36,661 nt of DNA from positions 1 to 36,661 of the IMG/VR virus record IMGVR_UViG_3300037847_008249; one strand, given 5' to 3'. Made by a program: the position numbers and the translations under genes. Under the pieces are notes generated by a model. That model was not told the origin of the DNA. It worked only from the letters and a program-made list of their open reading frames with translations, and did not search any database. This document shows, piece after piece, positions 1 through 9,900 of the stretch (its first letter is position 1; each line of letters opens with the position of its first letter). Source of the DNA: a virus.

Positions 1-500
1 GTAGCTGTTCCTACTAAATGAAACCATTGGTTTGTTGGTAATACAGGACTACCAAATTTAGAAGATATTAATTGTCTACTTTTACGACTTCCACCTATAT
101 TAACCCCCCATACAACATTACCTTCTCCATTAGCGTTAACATATATGGTATTATAATCTGATAAATCTGTAGACATTATTCTAGCATTAGTATCTAATGA
201 AACGTCTTGTCTATTCACCCAACATTCATAAGTAATTGCATTAGCAACATCTCCTTGGGTTAAATCACTTGGCGGATATGTGATAAATTGCCCTTCATCT
301 GTTGTAGGATCATGAGTAAAATCCCAAAATCCACCATTATTTCTACTAAAAGTAGTATTATCTAAATTATCTAAACTTCCTATATAACTAGGTGTAGCCG
401 GATTATTTACTGTAGAAGATCCACTTACATAAGAACGTAGAGATCCAGCATCGGCTGCTAGAACTAATCCATCTGTTATTAAATGTGGTCCTGTATACAT
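1..500 (-). CDS. LamG/concanavalin-like adhesin, C-terminus missing (partial)
   Basis: The frame is open from an ATG at 500 to the window edge, giving about 166 residues. It begins MYTGPHLITDGLVLAADAGS, the same opening as the two genes upstream (GP-x-hydrophobic-T-x-x-L-x-x-A-x-D-x-x-S). It continues with FWDF and with WFHLVGTAT, which fits the W-x-H-hydrophobic strand of LamG folds. The start codon overlaps the upstream stop as TAATG. It is most likely a third member of a tandem family of phage fibre or adhesin proteins that bind host surface glycans; that binding role is inferred from the fold. The C-terminus lies outside the window. Confidence 0.8.
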   Translation of the reverse strand, partial: MYTGPHLITDGLVLAADAGSLRSYVSGSSTVNNPATPSYIGSLDNLDNTTFSRNNGGFWDFTHDPTTDEGQFITYPPSDLTQGDVANAITYECWVNRQDVSLDTNARIMSTDLSDYNTIYVNANGEGNVVWGVNIGGSRKSRQLISSKFGSPVLPTNQWFHLVGTA

Positions 501-1192
501 TATAATCCAAATCTATTTTTAAATGCGTTATAATTTTGTTCTATTTCTTCTTGAGTTAGTGTTCTATTATAAACATGTCCAATTCCTCCTTTACAATCAG
601 TATAATAAGGTCCATATTGGTCACCCCAAAATTGGAAATCAGTTGTAAAAGTATTTGCGGCACCAGATTTAGCCGTTGTATTAGCTGTTGTTAAAGTACC
701 ATCTTTAAAACCATAAAGTCGGGTATTAGTTCCATCATAAGTTCCAACGGCATAAATCCATTTTCCCGTTTCAACATAAGCACCAATAGTAGTGGAATTA
801 CAAGTAGTTGTATCGTTATAAAATCTTAAACTAGTATTATCCGCTACTAAACCTAAATTTCTAGTACATCCATAATTTAAAGTACCAATTAAACCTCTTA
901 AAGAAGCTAATGCATCCATTTTAAACCAAACACCTAAAGAAAAATTAGTTTGACCTTGAATAAGATCTATAGCCGCATCTGCAAAATCACCTACATAATC
1001 ATTACTACCATCAAAATCAAAAGTACCATGATCATTAGAAGTAAAACTAGGTGAACCATAAATTTCTCCATCTAAATTACCTGAAAGATCAAATAAGATA
1101 TTTCCACTACCAGGATATGATTTTGGAGAAGCTGTATCTAAAGCTAAAGCTAATCCTTTTGTTACTAATTTTGGTCCTCCTGCTGTTCCCAT
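500..1192 (-). CDS. LamG/concanavalin-like virion adhesin
   Basis: This 230-aa protein starts MGTAGGPKLVTKGLALALDT, followed by SPKSYPGSGN and LFDLSGN, an opening familiar from LamG-containing structural proteins of marine T4-like phages. Further LamG-like pieces are GTFDFDGSNDYV, FSLGVWFKMD, GKWIYAVGTYDGT and HVYNRTLTQEEIEQNYNAFK. It ends in KNRFGL, matching SRFGL in the next gene upstream. It probably forms a beta-sandwich on a tail fibre or capsid decoration and binds a host surface polymer; this is inferred. It has TAATG junctions on both sides, so it is probably translationally coupled. Three scattered Cys residues are unusual for a beta-sandwich adhesin. Confidence 0.85.
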   Translation of the reverse strand: MGTAGGPKLVTKGLALALDTASPKSYPGSGNILFDLSGNLDGEIYGSPSFTSNDHGTFDFDGSNDYVGDFADAAIDLIQGQTNFSLGVWFKMDALASLRGLIGTLNYGCTRNLGLVADNTSLRFYNDTTTCNSTTIGAYVETGKWIYAVGTYDGTNTRLYGFKDGTLTTANTTAKSGAANTFTTDFQFWGDQYGPYYTDCKGGIGHVYNRTLTQEEIEQNYNAFKNRFGL

Positions 1193-1896
1193 TATAATCC
1201 GAATCTTGATTTTTGTGCAAGAAAATTTTGAGCTGCTTCCTTTGCATTAAGTTTTTTATTATAAAAATAAATTGGACCCATATATCCTGACCATTGGGAA
1301 GAAGTAGTATATCGTGTACCTATTCTATAGTTTATACCAAAATCTTCATCTGCTGAAGTAGATGTTGAAGTTGAAACTTCAACCCCATTTAAATATAGTT
1401 TAGAACCGTCACCATCAGAACAGGCAACCATATGTATCCATTGATTTAAAAAATCAGAAGCCGAAGCATTATAGGGATCTTCAAAATCATAAGTTAATTT
1501 TTCATTCCAATTTATATTATCTGATGTATAATTAGATAAAAACCAAGTACCACCATCATTTCTACCATCAGTAAAGTAATGAGTACCACTGGAATTTTTA
1601 TAAAACCATATACAAATGGTTGAAGCAGTTGCAGTTCCTAAATCACCATCTATATTTATTCCACTCCCCCCGTCAAAATCAAAAATACCACCATGAAGAC
1701 TGCTATAAATAGGAAAATTAGCTGTATTAGGTGTGTGGGTACCAGTACCTGGGTTTCCATTTGCACCAGAACAATTAAATCCAGATATTAAACAAGTTGC
1801 TGATGTATCACCACTTTTAAAACATTTAGGTGATCCAGCATCAATAGCAAATATCAAGTTCTCTGTTACTATATTAGGTCCTCTTGTAAATCCCAT
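1192..1896 (-). CDS. LamG/concanavalin-like virion adhesin, head of the array
   Basis: This 234-aa protein opens MGFTRGPNIVTENLIFAIDA and carries GGIFDFDGGSGI, TICIWFYKN, WIHMVACSDGDGSKLYLNGVEV and YNKKLNAKEAAQNF before a terminal KSRFGL. The strand order and the YLNG turn are typical of LamG domains. It is the promoter-proximal gene of three paralogues, preceded by the ATATTTATAATAAA element 7 nt before its ATG. The N-terminal segment is Cys-rich (KCFKSG, TCLISGFNC), unlike its downstream paralogue, suggesting divergence for different receptors. The adhesin role is an inference from fold and context. Confidence 0.85.
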   Translation of the reverse strand: MGFTRGPNIVTENLIFAIDAGSPKCFKSGDTSATCLISGFNCSGANGNPGTGTHTPNTANFPIYSSLHGGIFDFDGGSGINIDGDLGTATASTICIWFYKNSSGTHYFTDGRNDGGTWFLSNYTSDNINWNEKLTYDFEDPYNASASDFLNQWIHMVACSDGDGSKLYLNGVEVSTSTSTSADEDFGINYRIGTRYTTSSQWSGYMGPIYFYNKKLNAKEAAQNFLAQKSRFGL

Positions 1897-1903
1897 TTAA
1901 TAT

Positions 1904-1917
1904 TTTATTATAAATAT
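1904..1917 (-). promoter_or_regulatory. Putative late promoter/start element, exact copy
   Basis: The coding strand reads ATATTTATAATAAA, ending 7 nt before the ATG at 1896 and abutting the stop codon of the upstream nuclease gene. It is one of four exact copies in the window, all with 7-9 nt to a start codon at the head of a transcription unit. Confidence 0.6.
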
Positions 1918-2684
1918 TAGACAGTTCTTTTTACAATAGTAGGAAAAGATGTAGTAGCAGGCTTATGTTTTGGATTTTCTAAATCAAATAAAGTTTTTAC
2001 TGATTTGAATATTTCTAAATTCTCCTCCTGAGATCTAGATGATACGGACATTTCCCAATTTTTACCTTTTATTTTTTTACCAGATTTATCTTGTCCTCGA
2101 GATTTAGATTTTAACCAAAGTACACCTACATGATCAGCTTCTTTACCAAAACATTCTTTATACATTTGAGCATAAACTGCACCTTGTAAATCATATGTTG
2201 TTTGTAGATGATTAGATGTTTTAAAATCTATGACCCATAATTTATCATCTATTTCACAAATAAGATCACATGTACCAGCAACTTTAAGTTCATCTGAAAA
2301 TAAATGTACTTCTGTTTCTATTAATGTTGGTTTATATGTTTCCCAAAAATCTACAAAACGTAAAAACATTTGCCATACTAAAGGATCCATTTTAGGATAA
2401 CCATGTTCATTTAAATATTTAATTTCTTTACCTTCAAAATATTTTTCTATAAGTAAATGTGTAGCAGTACCTTCCTCACCCGCTTTTTTAACAATCCAAT
2501 CAGCACTATAACCTACCTTTTTAAGCCAATCCTCAAAATGTCGTCCTTTAGGATAACTACTTAAAACATAAGTTACAGATGGGTAATATTCACCATGTCT
2601 TCTATAATATCTAGAATCTGGTAATGTAATTTGTTTGTGGTCATCAGATAATTCAATTATCCTTTTATATGTTTTTTTAATCAT
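1917..2684 (-). CDS. PD-(D/E)XK superfamily nuclease (RecB/Cas4-like)
   Basis: This 255-aa protein shows the RecB-type nuclease motifs in order. They are GTATH (about 72-76), a Glu in TEVHL (about 125), GTCDL with the metal-binding Asp at about 140, VIDFKTS (about 152-157) and QGAVYAQMY (Q at about 167). Such enzymes cut DNA with a divalent metal and in phages act in recombination, genome processing or host DNA breakdown. Which of these applies cannot be told from sequence. Its ATG overlaps the primase stop as ATGA, so the two are probably co-translated and may act together in replication or recombination. Confidence 0.85.
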   Translation of the reverse strand: MIKKTYKRIIELSDDHKQITLPDSRYYRRHGEYYPSVTYVLSSYPKGRHFEDWLKKVGYSADWIVKKAGEEGTATHLLIEKYFEGKEIKYLNEHGYPKMDPLVWQMFLRFVDFWETYKPTLIETEVHLFSDELKVAGTCDLICEIDDKLWVIDFKTSNHLQTTYDLQGAVYAQMYKECFGKEADHVGVLWLKSKSRGQDKSGKKIKGKNWEMSVSSRSQEENLEIFKSVKTLFDLENPKHKPATTSFPTIVKRTV

Positions 2685-3610
2685 ATTGCTAGTTTATACT
2701 CCATAAGGGATGAATAAGTTAATGGAGGTGTTTTTTGGATTAATTTTGTGAAATTTTTAAAACCCATTTCACTTGGATCCTTATCTTGCATATCTACAAG
2801 ATAGACTTCTTTACCTTCTGCCATAAGATTTTCACAAAAACGTAAAGCTTGTTTTATTGCATCCTTATCTAATGCAATATAAATTTTATCTACTAATGAA
2901 GTAACTATTTTCTTCATTAAACTTTTTTGTATATTTTTACCTAGTAATGGAATAGCATTTCTTTTTATAGCTATAGCATCAAATAGCCCTTCACATAGAA
3001 TTATTGGTACATTCCAATTAATTAAATGTTCATTAGAAATTATATCTCTACTAACGGAAGGATTTCTATATTTTACATAAGGTTCCTTCTCAAAACTACG
3101 AGCTGTAAAATAGTTTAGTCTACCATCTGCATCATAAGTTGGAATAATAATCATATTAGCATATAAACCATCTTTACAGTAACCAATATTATATTTTAAA
3201 ATATCGTATTTACTAATATTTCTCTTTTTTAAGTATGCTAACGCGTGTCTTGCAATTATATCGCTTGAACTAACGTCATTTAAACGTATAAATTCATTAG
3301 GCAATGCAATAGTATTGATAACTTTTGTATCCTTAATTGATTTAGATGTTTTAACTAATGACTTTAACTCTGTAAACTTATCTGCAGATGCTTTTAATTG
3401 TTTAAATAAAGAATATATAGTAGTACCTCTAACATCACACGCCCAACAGTGCCAAGGATTTTTTCCTTCACGATTTTCAGTTAAATTAACCTCTAATTTA
3501 GGTTTATGATGATTACAAAAAGGACAATGATATGCATAATTGTTTCGAGCAGTTGGCTTGCCCGAACCCAATACAGAGTTCACTAAAGTAACTAATAACT
3601 GGTTAACCAT
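2681..3610 (-). CDS. DnaG-type DNA primase (zinc finger plus Toprim)
   Basis: This 309-aa protein has an N-terminal zinc-binding segment, HCPFC at 28-32 paired with HCWAC at 54-58, for template recognition. A Toprim catalytic core follows: ILCEGLFDAIAI with the catalytic Glu at about 207, IALDKDA (Asp 248/250) and DKDPSEMG (Asp 276/278). The segment YFTARSFEKEPYVKYRNP resembles the DnaG RNA-polymerase domain. It should lay RNA primers for the phage fork. It is short compared with cellular DnaG (about 580-600 aa) and has no obvious C-terminal helicase-binding domain. Its stop overlaps the nuclease start (ATGA). Confidence 0.88.
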   Translation of the reverse strand: MVNQLLVTLVNSVLGSGKPTARNNYAYHCPFCNHHKPKLEVNLTENREGKNPWHCWACDVRGTTIYSLFKQLKASADKFTELKSLVKTSKSIKDTKVINTIALPNEFIRLNDVSSSDIIARHALAYLKKRNISKYDILKYNIGYCKDGLYANMIIIPTYDADGRLNYFTARSFEKEPYVKYRNPSVSRDIISNEHLINWNVPIILCEGLFDAIAIKRNAIPLLGKNIQKSLMKKIVTSLVDKIYIALDKDAIKQALRFCENLMAEGKEVYLVDMQDKDPSEMGFKNFTKLIQKTPPLTYSSLMEYKLAI

Positions 3611-3634
3611 AAATGTTAATGTACAAAATTAAGT

Positions 3635-4111
3635 TTAATCTGACAAAAAATCTTTAAATTCTATATCAATAAAATCTTTTGTAAAGAATTTACCTAGAAT
3701 ATTATCATTAAAAAATTCATCAGGCTTTTCTAATACCTGATAAATCATTTGGTATTTAGTTTCGTAGTAAGTTAATAATTTTTTATTAGGTGCAAGTTTA
3801 AGAATAATACGTTCAAATTCATCTTTTTTTCCTTCTAGTAATAAATTTTTTATTTCTTTTTGAGAACCATAATATCTTAACCAATCCGATTCTTTAACTA
3901 CTAATTTATATGATGGGCGACGGCCTACTGCTTTTTCTAATCTTTGTAATTCTCTCTTACCGATTTTTTGTTTTCTAGTATGGTATAATACCTTTTTACC
4001 AATATAAGATTTATTAGTAGGTTTATGTGTAACTATATAAACAAATCCAAAAGTGTTTTCAGGAAATTGAGTGACATCGCCTATTTCTTTAGTTTTATAG
4101 GTCCAACTCAT
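3635..4111 (-). CDS. GIY-YIG family endonuclease-like protein
   Basis: This 158-aa protein contains GFVYIVTHKPTNKSYIGKK at about 22-40, the VYI and YIG strands of the GIY-YIG nuclease fold. They are followed by DWLRYYGS (about 76-83) and a candidate catalytic Glu in YYETKY (about 117). The D-W-x-x-YYGS signature is shared with T4 Seg-like and other phage GIY-YIG proteins. It could be a free-standing homing endonuclease or a DNA-processing enzyme. Only one domain is visible and no DNA-binding module is recognisable. It sits between the primase and structural genes and carries a diverged copy of the late element upstream. Confidence 0.8.
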   Translation of the reverse strand: MSWTYKTKEIGDVTQFPENTFGFVYIVTHKPTNKSYIGKKVLYHTRKQKIGKRELQRLEKAVGRRPSYKLVVKESDWLRYYGSQKEIKNLLLEGKKDEFERIILKLAPNKKLLTYYETKYQMIYQVLEKPDEFFNDNILGKFFTKDFIDIEFKDFLSD

Positions 4112-4122
4112 AGAGTAAAGGT

Positions 4123-4136
4123 TTAATGATAAATAT
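4123..4136 (-). promoter_or_regulatory. Putative late promoter element, diverged copy
   Basis: The coding strand reads ATATTTATCATTAA, close to the consensus ATATTTATAATAAA, with 11 nt to the GIY-YIG start at 4111. The substitutions and longer spacing make it a weaker candidate than the exact copies. Confidence 0.35.
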
Positions 4137-4166
4137 AAATAAAAATTTTTAAGTAGACAAATAATT

Positions 4167-5168
4167 TTATCTATCTATATTAACTAATATAGTTGTATCA
4201 GTAGTTGGAGATGATTGAAGTGGTGTGGCTAATTTACCAACTGCAAGTAAATTAAAGTTATCATCATATAAACCTACTGTAGTTATATAAGGAGTAAAAT
4301 AAGAACTTGTAGCAAAACCTAAAGGTGTACCAACTGAAGCTGTATTTTCCCAATCAATATTACTACCAGAAAAAACTGTTGGAATTTGACTTCCTGTAAT
4401 TATTGTTGGGTTAGTTGTATAATTAAATTCGTCTTCATTTATTGTTGCTTTATATTGTGTTTCAAATATTTTATATGAACTAGAAAAAGAACAAGTTACA
4501 TTATTATAAGGGGCATTAAATTTAGATGCTAAATTAAGTACTGTACCATCAGATTTAGAATTAAAAAATGTAATTATCCCATGGTCATAAATTATATTAC
4601 CCATAACATAATCCCCAGTTGAAGCTTGCTTTAATCTACCTTCACCATCATCTATTAATTGTTTTGATGTATCAACACTATCACCCCAAACAAAAGAATT
4701 TGGTTGAATATAATCACCAAATAATTTTTGAGGGATTGAAATTACATTTAATTTAGCAGCTGAATGAGTATTAAAAAATTTAGAGGGCCAAAGGGTTGTT
4801 TGTTCGTAATTGTAATAATTAGTTTGTTGGGTTCTACCAATTAGTCTATCACCAAAACTTGTTGCACCTAAAACTACACTAGCCGTTGTTGCATTACCAG
4901 TAAAACCCCCACTACCAGAAATATAGTTTGAATAATATAATTGTTGTATAGATGAAAATAGTAAAACTTGTGGAATTTCTGTGGTTCCTTCTGTTGTTCC
5001 TCCAGTTAAATCATTTTGATTACCAATATAATTACCTTGTTTTGATTTAAGATATTGAATACCTACGTTAGAACTTGTTGCTTCACTACCAATAAAAGAA
5101 AAACTTTTATTTACCTCAAATGGAGATACTATTAAATCTTGTGCGTTGAATTGTTTGTAAGCGCTCAT
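4167..5168 (-). CDS. Virion structural protein, paralogue A
   Basis: This 333-aa protein is rich in Ser, Thr, Gly and Asn, typical of beta-rich phage tail proteins. It starts MSAYKQFNAQDLIVSPFEVN. Its C-terminal region has FNYTTNPTIITGS, TVGLYDDNFNLLAVGKLATPLQ and a final ILVNID. The same arrangement recurs in the next gene upstream, so the two are paralogues. No enzyme motif is visible. It lies downstream of the giant tail protein and is probably a tail or baseplate-attached component; the exact role is not recognised. Confidence 0.75.
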   Translation of the reverse strand: MSAYKQFNAQDLIVSPFEVNKSFSFIGSEATSSNVGIQYLKSKQGNYIGNQNDLTGGTTEGTTEIPQVLLFSSIQQLYYSNYISGSGGFTGNATTASVVLGATSFGDRLIGRTQQTNYYNYEQTTLWPSKFFNTHSAAKLNVISIPQKLFGDYIQPNSFVWGDSVDTSKQLIDDGEGRLKQASTGDYVMGNIIYDHGIITFFNSKSDGTVLNLASKFNAPYNNVTCSFSSSYKIFETQYKATINEDEFNYTTNPTIITGSQIPTVFSGSNIDWENTASVGTPLGFATSSYFTPYITTVGLYDDNFNLLAVGKLATPLQSSPTTDTTILVNIDR

Positions 5169-5173
5169 TCATT

Positions 5174-6253
5174 TTAGAAATCTAGTTTCACTCTAATTAG
5201 AGCTTCTTTTGTAAAATCTTTTTGTATTGGTTTTGATAATTTAGCTACAGCTAATAATTCATTTGAATCGTTATACAGACCTACTGTTGTTGGGAATGTT
5301 TGTGGATTATTGATAAAATATGAATAAATTACTTCACCAGTTGAACCAGATATAAATGAAGGATTTTCTGTATAGTTAAATTCACTATTTCTTGCTCTAA
5401 TAAATACATAATCCGAGGTTAATGTTTCTTGGGAATTTAATTTAAAAGCAAAAGGATTAGTTACACCTGCTGTTTGTACAGGTACGGATCCTGAAATAGC
5501 ATTATAAAGTTTTGTTGGATTATCACCACTAGTATCACTACCAGAAACAGTACCAATATTAATTCCACCACCAGTTGCTGTATTATCAACTAAAGCAGCT
5601 GAATTTAAAAGTATTGTAGAGATATCTGGAAGAAATATTCCATAAGAACCAGAAGTTGGTGTGTAACCAGTACCACCATCATATGAAGAACCATCTGAAC
5701 CAGAAATAATTTGATAGGCTCTTTGAGTTCCATAATAAGTTGGTAAAGTTACCATATTAGAATCATCAGTTAAATGAATAGCATTATAACTTGCAGCTGT
5801 ATTACTACTTGATAAAATTAAATTTAAAGAACCAGGTAATAAAGCTTGTTTATATCTTGCTCTTTCAATACTAATTACATAAAAATCATTATTATTACCA
5901 CTACCTGTAAATGAAGTTCCAAATATAAAATTAGATTCTTCATCTTCTAATACTAAAGTTCTATATTGACCATAAATTGTAGTAGTAGGTGAAACATTAG
6001 GCACAGATGAGTCAAAGTTTATACCTCCACCACCTAGTTTATTACCATAAGCAATTTGAAATTGTACAGAAGCAGTATCTTGAGTAGAAGGAGCGTTGTA
6101 AACACTTAAATAATAAGGACCTGATACACCTTCTTTTTGTATTGATGAAGTATAATATTCATTTAAAGAAGGAGAGTTATTACTCCAAACTGTAGAAGTT
6201 ACTGAATCTGAACTTACTACAAAATCTTCCGAGTCTAAAGGTTTAAATGCCAT
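5174..6253 (-). CDS. Virion structural protein, paralogue B
   Basis: This 359-aa protein opens MAFKPLDSEDFVVSSDSV and ends with FNYTENPSFISGS, TVGLYNDSNELLAVAKLSKPIQ and LIRVKLDF. It thus mirrors paralogue A at both ends while the middle has diverged. The centre is Ser/Gly/Thr/Tyr-rich with no catalytic motif. The conserved ends may dock on the tail while the middle is exposed, but that is inference. Five nucleotides separate it from paralogue A and six from the 222-aa gene, so the three probably form one unit. Confidence 0.75.
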   Translation of the reverse strand: MAFKPLDSEDFVVSSDSVTSTVWSNNSPSLNEYYTSSIQKEGVSGPYYLSVYNAPSTQDTASVQFQIAYGNKLGGGGINFDSSVPNVSPTTTIYGQYRTLVLEDEESNFIFGTSFTGSGNNNDFYVISIERARYKQALLPGSLNLILSSSNTAASYNAIHLTDDSNMVTLPTYYGTQRAYQIISGSDGSSYDGGTGYTPTSGSYGIFLPDISTILLNSAALVDNTATGGGINIGTVSGSDTSGDNPTKLYNAISGSVPVQTAGVTNPFAFKLNSQETLTSDYVFIRARNSEFNYTENPSFISGSTGEVIYSYFINNPQTFPTTVGLYNDSNELLAVAKLSKPIQKDFTKEALIRVKLDF

Positions 6254-6259
6254 AATCTA

Positions 6260-6928
6260 TTAAGTTAATGATTGTTTAGTTATTGTTACTGGGATAGTTA
6301 ATCTTGCTCCACTATCTAATCCTACTACTGTAAGGGTTGATCTTAATTGGGAATTTGAACCAAATAAAGTATTAACAGTAGTTGCAGTAATATTAATTTG
6401 TGTACCTATTACTGTTTTAGAAACACTAGTTCCAATTGTTTCAGTAGCATTTTCATTAGCTGCAGTTGCGGCCTCAGATTGAATTCCTTGTCCTGAAAAA
6501 TTACTCATTAATCTTACATCACCAATTGTAGCACTATAACCTGATGTTTCGAATGTTTGTTCATTACCTAAATAGTTAAGTGTTTGTGGAGTTATAGATA
6601 ATTGAGCTCCTTGTTTTAATGTAATAGCTGCATAACCTAAGTCTAATACAGGTAATTTAGCTGTACCTCTTGGTAATGTTGTAAGTTTATATTTCATTAT
6701 TTGAAGCTCATCTGGAAATGCTTCTAATAGAGGCATGTTATCAATTGCTTCACCATAATATGCAGAACCAGATGGGTGATTAGGATTATATAATGTATAA
6801 TCTATTTCATCATCTCCTAATGCAAATTGTGTAATTTGAAAAGAACCGTCATTTCTTGCTAATAATTCTCTTCCTTTTGTAGTTAATATAGCATCAACTG
6901 TTATTACTGCGTTATTTAAATATCCCAT
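6260..6928 (-). CDS. Conserved virion structural protein (T4-like marine phage type)
   Basis: This 222-aa protein begins MGYLNNAVITVDAILTTKGR, followed by ELLARNDGSFQITQFALGDDEIDYTLYNPNHP. I recognise this block from structural proteins of many marine T4-like phages, but its biochemical role is not established. The rest is beta-rich with a Thr/Val-rich end. It is first in a unit with the two paralogues downstream and is preceded by a late-type element 8 nt before the ATG. It is most likely a tail or baseplate component. Confidence 0.75.
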   Translation of the reverse strand: MGYLNNAVITVDAILTTKGRELLARNDGSFQITQFALGDDEIDYTLYNPNHPSGSAYYGEAIDNMPLLEAFPDELQIMKYKLTTLPRGTAKLPVLDLGYAAITLKQGAQLSITPQTLNYLGNEQTFETSGYSATIGDVRLMSNFSGQGIQSEAATAANENATETIGTSVSKTVIGTQINITATTVNTLFGSNSQLRSTLTVVGLDSGARLTIPVTITKQSLT

Positions 6929-6936
6929 TTTGTTTT

Positions 6937-6968
6937 TTTATATAAATATTGTTATATGTTATAAATAT
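6937..6968 (-). promoter_or_regulatory. Putative late promoter element, two imperfect copies
   Basis: Two copies of the ATATTTATA core occur 19 bp apart. The coding-strand ATATTTATATAAA (6937-6949) lies 8 nt from the ATG at 6928. A second ATATTTATAA (6959-6968) lies further upstream, just past the stop of the giant gene. The proximal copy has the same spacing as the exact copies elsewhere. Confidence 0.5.
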
Positions 6969-6976
6969 GTATTCTA

Positions 6977-9900
6977 TTAAGACTCTATTATTCCTTTAGA
7001 AATTAACTCATTTACTATTATTGAAGCACTTTGTACTAAGTATTCTGTTGGGAAACTTGGGTATAAAATACCTGGAGTAGTAGCAATTTCTAATTCACTA
7101 AATGAACCTGTGTAACCATCAGCATTTGGGTTATTAAGTGCACCACTACCTGTTAAGGCAAATGAACCTGTACCAACAACTAATCCTTCTGAAATGCTAG
7201 CACTAGCTAAAACACCATAAGGGAATGGATAATCTAATAAAAGATTATTAGCAGAAACTTTTGGTCTTCTTACTAAAAAGAAATCTTTATTTACTGTTGT
7301 AGGTACTACACCATCTAATCTAATTTTTAATTGTCCAACAAGGTTATCTGCACCTGGAGCACCAGAACTTGAAATATTTTCTGATGGAGCAAATACTTCG
7401 GTTATAGTATAAGTGAATGATTCATTATTACCAAATCTAATTTCATCACCTTCTTGTAATTCTAATGGATCTTCTATTCTACCAAAATTTGTACCTACAG
7501 GTTCTATTCCACCAGGGAAGTATTGAGAAGAACCAGGAATATAAGCTATTTCACCTTGCCTAAATGAAGTACCATAAGCTTCATTCATATTAGAAGAAGA
7601 CATTACTAAGAAGTTACTACCTGAATTAGCAGAAGAACCTGTATAAACCCAAAATGGTGCTTGAGCCTTATTAGCTTCATCAAGTAAGTAATCAGCAGCT
7701 CCCTGAACTCTAATAATAGTAGGTGTCATTGCACCTGTATAGGTATTTGGGAAAAAGAATCCTTGCTGATAACCACCTGAAGAATCTACAAAATTACCTG
7801 TAAGCCTCCATCTAATAATATCTGAAGTACTTAATGTTCTATTTCCAGTATTACCTCTTATAATCCATTCAATTCCTATTATTGGTAAATGTTGTTTTGG
7901 TCTTGTTTCTCTAATAATACCTAAGTCATACATGGTTTCATACATTTCCCAATCAACAGAAAATTGTAAACCTTTTTTAAATACAGCTCTCGTATATTTA
8001 TAGTTATTTTGAATAGCACCCTTACTTAAATTAATATCTGGGTCTTCAATTAATTCATAATCAAACCAACCATATTGATCAACATCTTTTAATAAAGTTA
8101 CCCCACCTATATCAGTATAAATTTTTGCATCAATTCCTTCTAAATTAAAAGGTGCTACTGTGTTTAGTGTAGAACCTGTATACATTCTAAGTTGAACTCT
8201 TAATTCATCTCTTCCCCCTCTTTCATTAATAGCAGTAGTAACAAATGAATGTTGGAAAGAAATTACTTGATCCGAAACAAAATCACTATCGGTTATTTGA
8301 ATACTACCTGTTATACCTGTACCAGCATAATTAGATCCAGAATAAACTAATTGTGAACCCGCTGCAGAAGAAGTTATTGCTGGATTTAACCAGTAATCAA
8401 CTGTTGTTACAGGTTGTGATGTATTAGCTGTGGTTTCACCTTCTCCTGCACATCTATAAAATCTTATATTTTGTGAATCCTGATTATCATATCTAGATAT
8501 ATAGCCAGAACCTGAAAGGGGTATAGTATTAGTATAATTATCTCCAGAATTTTGAGAATACATTATTGGAGAATAATATTTCATTATTTTTTTAATTTTT
8601 AATAATTCATTAGTACCTACAAATTGTTCTTTTCCCTGTTTTAAAGCTAATTTTGCTGATGTTTCTTCTGGGAATACTGCTTTAAATGTATCAATACTTA
8701 AAGCTTCTAAAGAAGGAGGTAAGGCATTACCTTGTTCATCAATTAAATAATTTAAATTAACTCTTGTTACACCATTGATATTAGGATAAGGATCTGATAA
8801 ATCATTAAAATAACCGAAGAAGGCATTTCTTAATTCAACAGTAGGATTTTTACCATAAGTCCCTTCATCTCCAATACTCCAAACATTTAATAATCTACTA
8901 GTAGATTTTGAACCAATATATCTTGGTATAATTGAAGAAGTTGCAGTATAATTAGAATCAGGTACAGCGGCTTTTACTGCTGTATTATCTAAAATTTGCT
9001 CTTGGTTAACTGGTATAATTGGGCCAGATTCATTATTATAATCTACTCTCATTAAGAATGAACTATCTCTTTGAGCATTAAAGTTATTTAATAATGGTTG
9101 ACAATCTAAAGCTAAACTAAAAGGTAAAATATTAGCACCAAAATAGGTTGATATAATAATACCCGTATCAGTTGGTTGACCTCCAAAATCACTTATCTGG
9201 ACAGGTGGAACGGTTCCTGAATTTTTTGCCCAAATAGAAGCGGAGTTAAAAATACTAGCTGAAAATTCTCTAATAACCATACCTGAACCTAAATTAAATT
9301 TATCAACTTTAACAGTCCATCTAAATACATCTCCAGCTTTAAAGTCACCATTATAAAAAGATGCTGATATAACAGCTAGTTTATTTGTTTGATTAGCTAA
9401 AGGATAAAAAGGCATTTGAACAATTAAATCCCCGGCATCAGCAACTGTAATAGGATTATTTTGTGATGTAGGTTCGTAAATATTAGTTTTTCTTAAAACA
9501 ACTGAACCTGTTACGTTAAATGTATCTAATCCACTACCTGCTAATCCACCAGAAGAAGTAATAAATATAGTTGATCTGTCGCTATTGTCTTCAAATTCAA
9601 AAGTTTGTTCTTGTTGTTGAATACCTTGTAAAACACCTCCAACAATATTACTCATAGAATATTCTACAAAATACATATCACTTGCAGAATTAATAGTATG
9701 GTTTGCACTAGTTGGATCATTATCAAAAATATCTAATATAGGAGAAGAAGCAAAAGATAATTCTAATCCATCATAAATTGATCCAGAATAACCATCACTT
9801 GATGACGCAGCGCTAAATACAGATGAGGTTATTGTTCTTTCACCCCAAGAACCAGTTACTTTAAGGAAAACATCAATAATACCTGTATTATATCTATCAC

